Of a DNA stretch of 64,000 nucleotides, positions 59,505-64,000 are shown piece after piece; the first letter of the stretch is position 1, and each line of letters begins with the position of its first letter. The notes under the pieces were generated by a model, which saw only the letters and a program-made list of their open reading frames with translations, was not told the origin of the DNA and did not search any database. This stretch comes from Diploscapter coronatus (Eukaryota; Nematoda; Chromadorea; Rhabditida; Rhabditidae): NCBI GenBank assembly GCA_964036155.1, contig OZ038422.1:16391201-16455200 (forward strand). Reading direction: 5' to 3'. The position numbers and the translations under genes are program-made.

Positions 59505-62500
59505 GTACGTCTTTTCCATCTTATTTACATTTTTCATTTTTTTTTCTGTATTCTGGAGATTATTTTCATTTTCTTTTGTGTGAATTCTGCAGCGTCTTTC
59601 CCCTGGGGAACTTTCCCTTATCACCTTATAGGCTTAGGCCCATTCCCTAATTTGACCGCTGCCTTATCTCCTCTCCATCCATTTATCTCATCAGCGCATT
59701 ACGGCATGGGACATAATCTCTTATTCTCTCGTTCTGTCTAATTACCTCGGATTCATGGTTTGCAGCTTTAAAGCAAGTGTATGTCGCTAAGTGTTTGGGG
59801 CTATGCAGTTATGTCTCGCGGGCCCTCTCGGGTAGTTCATCCAATCGCATCTTCTAGCTCTGCTTAATTCAAGAGTGTCGAGTTGCCTTCTGGTCCCTTT
59901 CCTCCCAGATTTCCAGCTTCTGCTCATAAACTTCCAGCATATCACTTTTGGAAATTGTAAACAATCGAGAATCAACGAGCTGTATCTAGAGAGCGCAAAC
60001 GGCTCTCCAAGTCGGATCCGAAACGGCCAAATATGATGTCAAAATATTCGATGGGGTGTCGCGCTTTTGTAGGGGATGGAGTTTGTGCTCTCCAGCTATA
60101 TAGAATTCCCCAGGCCAACCTGAGTACGGATATAATTTCTTGGCGGTAATTTAGTGGGTTCCTTGACCGTCCTGAGTGTCATGAAAGTGTGAATCGTCGG
60201 TTGAGAGTTGGACTTCAAAAGGTGCTAACTTTCTGTCATCCTGTTGCCTGCTCTGTGCGGGAATCGCTTTGACCTCTCCATTGTTCGACTTTCGCACATT
60301 TCTGGCGCCCGCATAATTGCAGCAGGTATTCTCAATTCCCGGCATTTCATTTCATTCTGCCGCTCCAGATCTGCCTTGTATTCATTCTTTCTTCAGCCTT
60401 TCATTTTCTGCCTTCTTCATTTCTGCAGAATTTTCCCCGGTCCTTGCCGAAATTAATGAGCCGTCGTCCTCTGCCTGGTTCCTTGCCAGTGCCTTCCCTG
60501 CCTTTCCGTCGAGGTGCGCGTCTTGGCTTCATCTTTTCATTCAGCTTCAGCCAGCAGATTTGGCTGCCTTCCGCCCTCCGGAAATTGTCCGCTCTTTGCA
60601 GCTCCTTCTTTAGCCTTCCCTTTTCCATTTCCAAGACACATTTTTCATTCTTCACCCACTCCATTCCATTCTATTTGTTGTTTGGAGTTCACTCAGAGGG
60701 TACAGAAAGTATGCGTAATGCAGTGAAATAATGGAGGTTTGAACGGTCTGTGTGGCTTCCTGCTTCCTGCGTTGAATGCCTGGGGCGTATTTAGTTCCTC
60801 CTCTACTTCCTCACAATAGGATTTCCCATCCTCTGTTTGCTTTCACTCTCTTGCGCTTCTCACTGATAGAAAGGGTCATTTCGAATGTATCCCTCAGATG
60901 TACATTTCAATTCGAAGAAATATCACCTTGAAACTCGTAAACCGTAATCGCACAAGGAGAAGAAAGATATGGAAGGATAAATATAGAACAACGCAATTTA
61001 TGCACAGATTCGAAGATCGAATAAAATCCTAGGAATCCTTCACACGGGATAATTAGCATAGTAATTCTGCATGCAAAACACTACTCACTCGTCGTACTTT
61101 TTACAAATGCAGCTGAAAAATTGCCACTTCCCTTATCCTTCTTGTTTTCCCGTACTAGAGCACTATTTTCGAAATCGAATTAGCATCTCCTTGGGAGCAA
61201 AGGGATAAGAAAATGGAATGGAAAGGGGAAACGAGGATCAACTTCGTGGTTTTCCTACGGCATACGAATTCGGAATCTAATTATTTGTTTTCCGAACTCA
61301 GAACATATAATTTGAACAGACACAAGCACAAGAATAGCTGCGTTATTATTATTCTGAATTCATCAATAATTCATCTTCTCCCATTTCTTCGGAACATTGT
61401 TTTAGTTTCATCTCATTCTGCCTTCAGCTGTCATTTCTTGTCCTTTCATCGAAGAAGCGGCATCGCCTGGCTGCACGGGATCCGGACTTTTTCCGTACTA
61501 ATTAGTAACAAAACACTCGGCCAAATGCTGAATGTGTCTGAATGCAGCAGAATGGAAGAGTGAACGACGAAATGAGGTGGGATAGGATCTGGTTTGCGAT
61601 CTGAGACGAGAGGAGATGACTTGAGCCGCTAGACGAGGCAGAGGCAGATAAAAAAAAAAACACCTCTAATGGGACTGCGCGACTGGGCAGGAAAGGGATG
61701 TCTTTGATTTTGTCTCCAGGCAAAGCACCTGCATTCAGCCAGTCAGGCATCCAATTACAGACCGAATGACCAAATGACTACTTGCTGCTGGTTAACGATG
61801 CCCAAATCCATTGAAACACAGGTGAACAGTGCCAATCAACACCAAAACAACGAAAAGGAAGAGGAGTTGAAAGATTCGAATAAGGACACGAGTCATTTTG
61901 AATGGGGCAAAATACTGTAGTGATTCAGTGAAAAAATAGATTTTTAAGTGTGAATAAGATTTTCTTACTATAGGAAGATTTGAATTTTTGAATGAACCGA
62001 TACTGTACAAAAAGTGAATGAATGAATATGGTTATTCATATCCATGATATCTCTTGTTTTGTGAATGAATGCCATTAGAACTTGAAGATTCCTTTCATTT
62101 CATTGTTTCTCGATTAGACAGACCTGTGCTGCTGACACATTCTGTTTTGCTTCTTTGGTTCTTTCTCTGGTGCTCTTTCGAGAAAAAGAAGATATCGTCT
62201 TTCTGTAAACTGTTAGTAGGAAAAAATGCGCGCCATGCAATATTGTATGATGAAATTGGGAAAAATCATGAAAAATTTTGGTTCATTTTTGGCGTTCGAA
62301 CATTTTTCCAATTGTAATATTGCCAGATTTAGTATTTTCGGAGGTTTCAACTCTTCATTGCAACTTCCGTTTCAAATCCTTCTTCCACCTTCGACATTTC
62401 TGCTGCAGCGCGTTTTACTTTTCGATTTCCTGCAGTTTCATCGGCTTTTTTCACCTTACCTTTCGCCTTCTGCCGATTTGCTTGCGGTTCACTGCCCGAT

Positions 62501-64000
62501 TGCTGACTGTCCATTTCGGAGGTCTCCAAGTCTTTCTCTCCCTTTTTCTTTCTCTTCCTCTCTGGGTTTCCATTTTTGTTTGTTTTCAAGTGGCCCGAGG
62601 CTAACTTTACGGAAGCAGTCTATGAGAAGAGTAAGGGGCTTTGGGCAAAACTCGAGTAGCCAAGACAGAAACGCAAAGATGAAGTAATGAATTATGAGTT
62701 GTAGAAAAGTGGAAGTAGCACAAGTAAGAAAAAGTGAGGCTTTGTACTTCCAAAAATGAAAGATTTGTTTTACTTCTGAAAGTGACTGTTTATGAAGAAT
62801 AATGTCGCGTTGAAATATGAACTAAAATTTTTAGAACAAAAACTGAATTAAATTTTCCATTAGAGTGAGTTTCGTAAAATTTCGGCATAGTAATTCTTCC
62901 TTCTCGTAATCGATAATAAGTTCACCTAATTCATAGGTATTTTCCTGTTTATGAAATCGAAAAAGCTGGCAACCTGAAAAATAGTAGCATTGGAAATTAT
63001 ATGAGTAAAGCATCTTTTCAAATCTCATTTTTAATATTCTTTAAGGTTGCAATGCTACAGTTTTTCAATCTCGTGCATAAGGATTGGTTGATTATTGTGT
63101 GTTGAGATATAGAGATTGAGCATCTCGCAACAGCAGTTGTGAAGAACTGTCTCCTTTGTCCAAGCAGACTCAGAAACTCATTGATGCATTGATTTATCGT
63201 CGATTTGCCACAATCTGCCAATATTCCCTTTCTTCTCCCAAAACTGCGGCCTTTTTTATCTGCCCCTCTGCAGAGTTCGAGACAAAGACAGAGCTGTACA
63301 GACCGCTGAAAGGAGGGAGGATGACCCCTGGGCGAAATGATATATGAGCAGGGAGAGAGGGGGAAATCCCTTGGATATAGAGGAGGATAGAGGATAAAGG
63401 AAAAGCTGGACAATGCAGAACGAAAATCGCTAAGCAGAACGTTCAAGGTCAGAAAAAACGAAAAATATGATTGTAAGATTAGTTTTTGGAAAAGTTCACT
63501 AATAGTTTTCTTTGTCAAATTAGCTCCCTTTCTCAAGATATGTGTGAACTTCTAGGAGACCGAATTCTCTGACTTGTCGGCTCGAGAAATCCATAAAGAC
63601 GTTGATTTCTATCAGTCATCCCGGTTGCTCAATTCGTTTATGCCTCATTCCCTTTGACCCCTCCTCTGACCGCTTCCTTTCTCTGCATTTCTGTTGACGT
63701 AACCTGTCATTTCTCATTGCATCATCTTCCTTCTCCCCTTCCATGCGCTCTCTTCGATATCATCTGCCGCAGGCTATCTCAGCCTTCGAGGGAACGACAT
63801 CCACATCCGAAATGCGCGAGAGTCGCTAATTTACAGCGATTGGAAGCAGAAAGAAAAAAATGAATTTTCAAAGATCATTAATTTTGGTAAACGTTGCTTT
63901 TATAAAATCTGAAAATGAAGCAATTACTGTTCGACTAGTGAAAAACAATATGTCTATATTTGGAATTGCACAATTTCGGCTATATGCATCTTTGCATACA
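59505..64000. other. Presumed long intron or non-coding right end
   Basis: CT-rich DNA with many TGCAG-type acceptor-like strings (for example near 60316, 60427, 60600 and 63273) but no exon series. Open frames are low complexity. If the 59.4-kb signal-peptide exon is real, this would be its first intron, running to 63273 or beyond the window. Confidence 0.4.

Noticed and set aside
60244..60731. Cluster of overlapping ORFs on both strands
   Set aside because: CT-rich sequence gives open frames in several registers; composition is Phe/Ser/Leu/Pro low complexity with no domain.

Overview
The window is AT-rich eukaryotic DNA with GC-richer, intron-split genes, and everything recognisable is nematode-like. 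It has a pair of Str-family serpentine chemoreceptor genes, the C-terminal end of a worm-type (WAGO-like) Argonaute, an ELO fatty-acid elongase, and many introns of 41-54 nt, several of them GC-AG. I read it as a nuclear contig of a nematode, probably rhabditid-like; the species cannot be told. No rRNA, tRNA, CRISPR array or bacterial-type operon was seen. Exon coordinates were derived by hand from splice signals and reading-frame continuity. For the elongase, MARVEL protein, both receptors, MTHFR and DEAD-box gene every junction keeps frame and the total CDS length is a multiple of three.

Layout. 0.27-1.63 kb (-): part of a forkhead transcription factor, running off the left edge. 5.78-10.90 kb (+): ELO elongase, 8 exons, 311 aa. 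11.32-12.88 kb (-): 4-TM MARVEL-like protein, 6 exons, 160 aa, tail-to-tail with the elongase. 13.1-28.35 kb: an unstable block. It carries two direct copies (13.28-16.35 and 22.03-27.79 kb) of a segment holding an intact 372-aa Str receptor. Between them lie gene remnants on the minus strand (Argonaute C-terminus, RanBP2-type zinc-finger exons, a Kelch relic, an orphan exon) and a relic transposon end. The second copy also carries a 2.03-kb foldback element and a 0.64-kb insertion. 29.32-32.99 kb (-): an unrecognised nine-exon gene of about 341 aa. 35.91-41.98 kb (+): methylenetetrahydrofolate reductase, 16 exons, 671 aa, with a possible second first exon. 42.85-51.36 kb (+): DDX19/Dbp5-type DEAD-box helicase, 15 exons, 624 aa. 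51.4-64 kb: pyrimidine-rich, gene-poor DNA with hairpin repeats and one signal-peptide first exon at 59.4 kb.

The housekeeping genes (MTHFR in the folate/methionine cycle, DDX19 in mRNA export, elongase in lipid synthesis) are independent of one another. The most unusual material is the receptor duplication block: a gene-conversion-like identity tract, a palindromic TTAA-flanked element beside a 40-bp inverted segment, and an Argonaute fragment whose reading frame can be joined to a zinc-finger gene. GC-AG splice sites occur both in the receptors and, unambiguously, in the conserved helicase gene.
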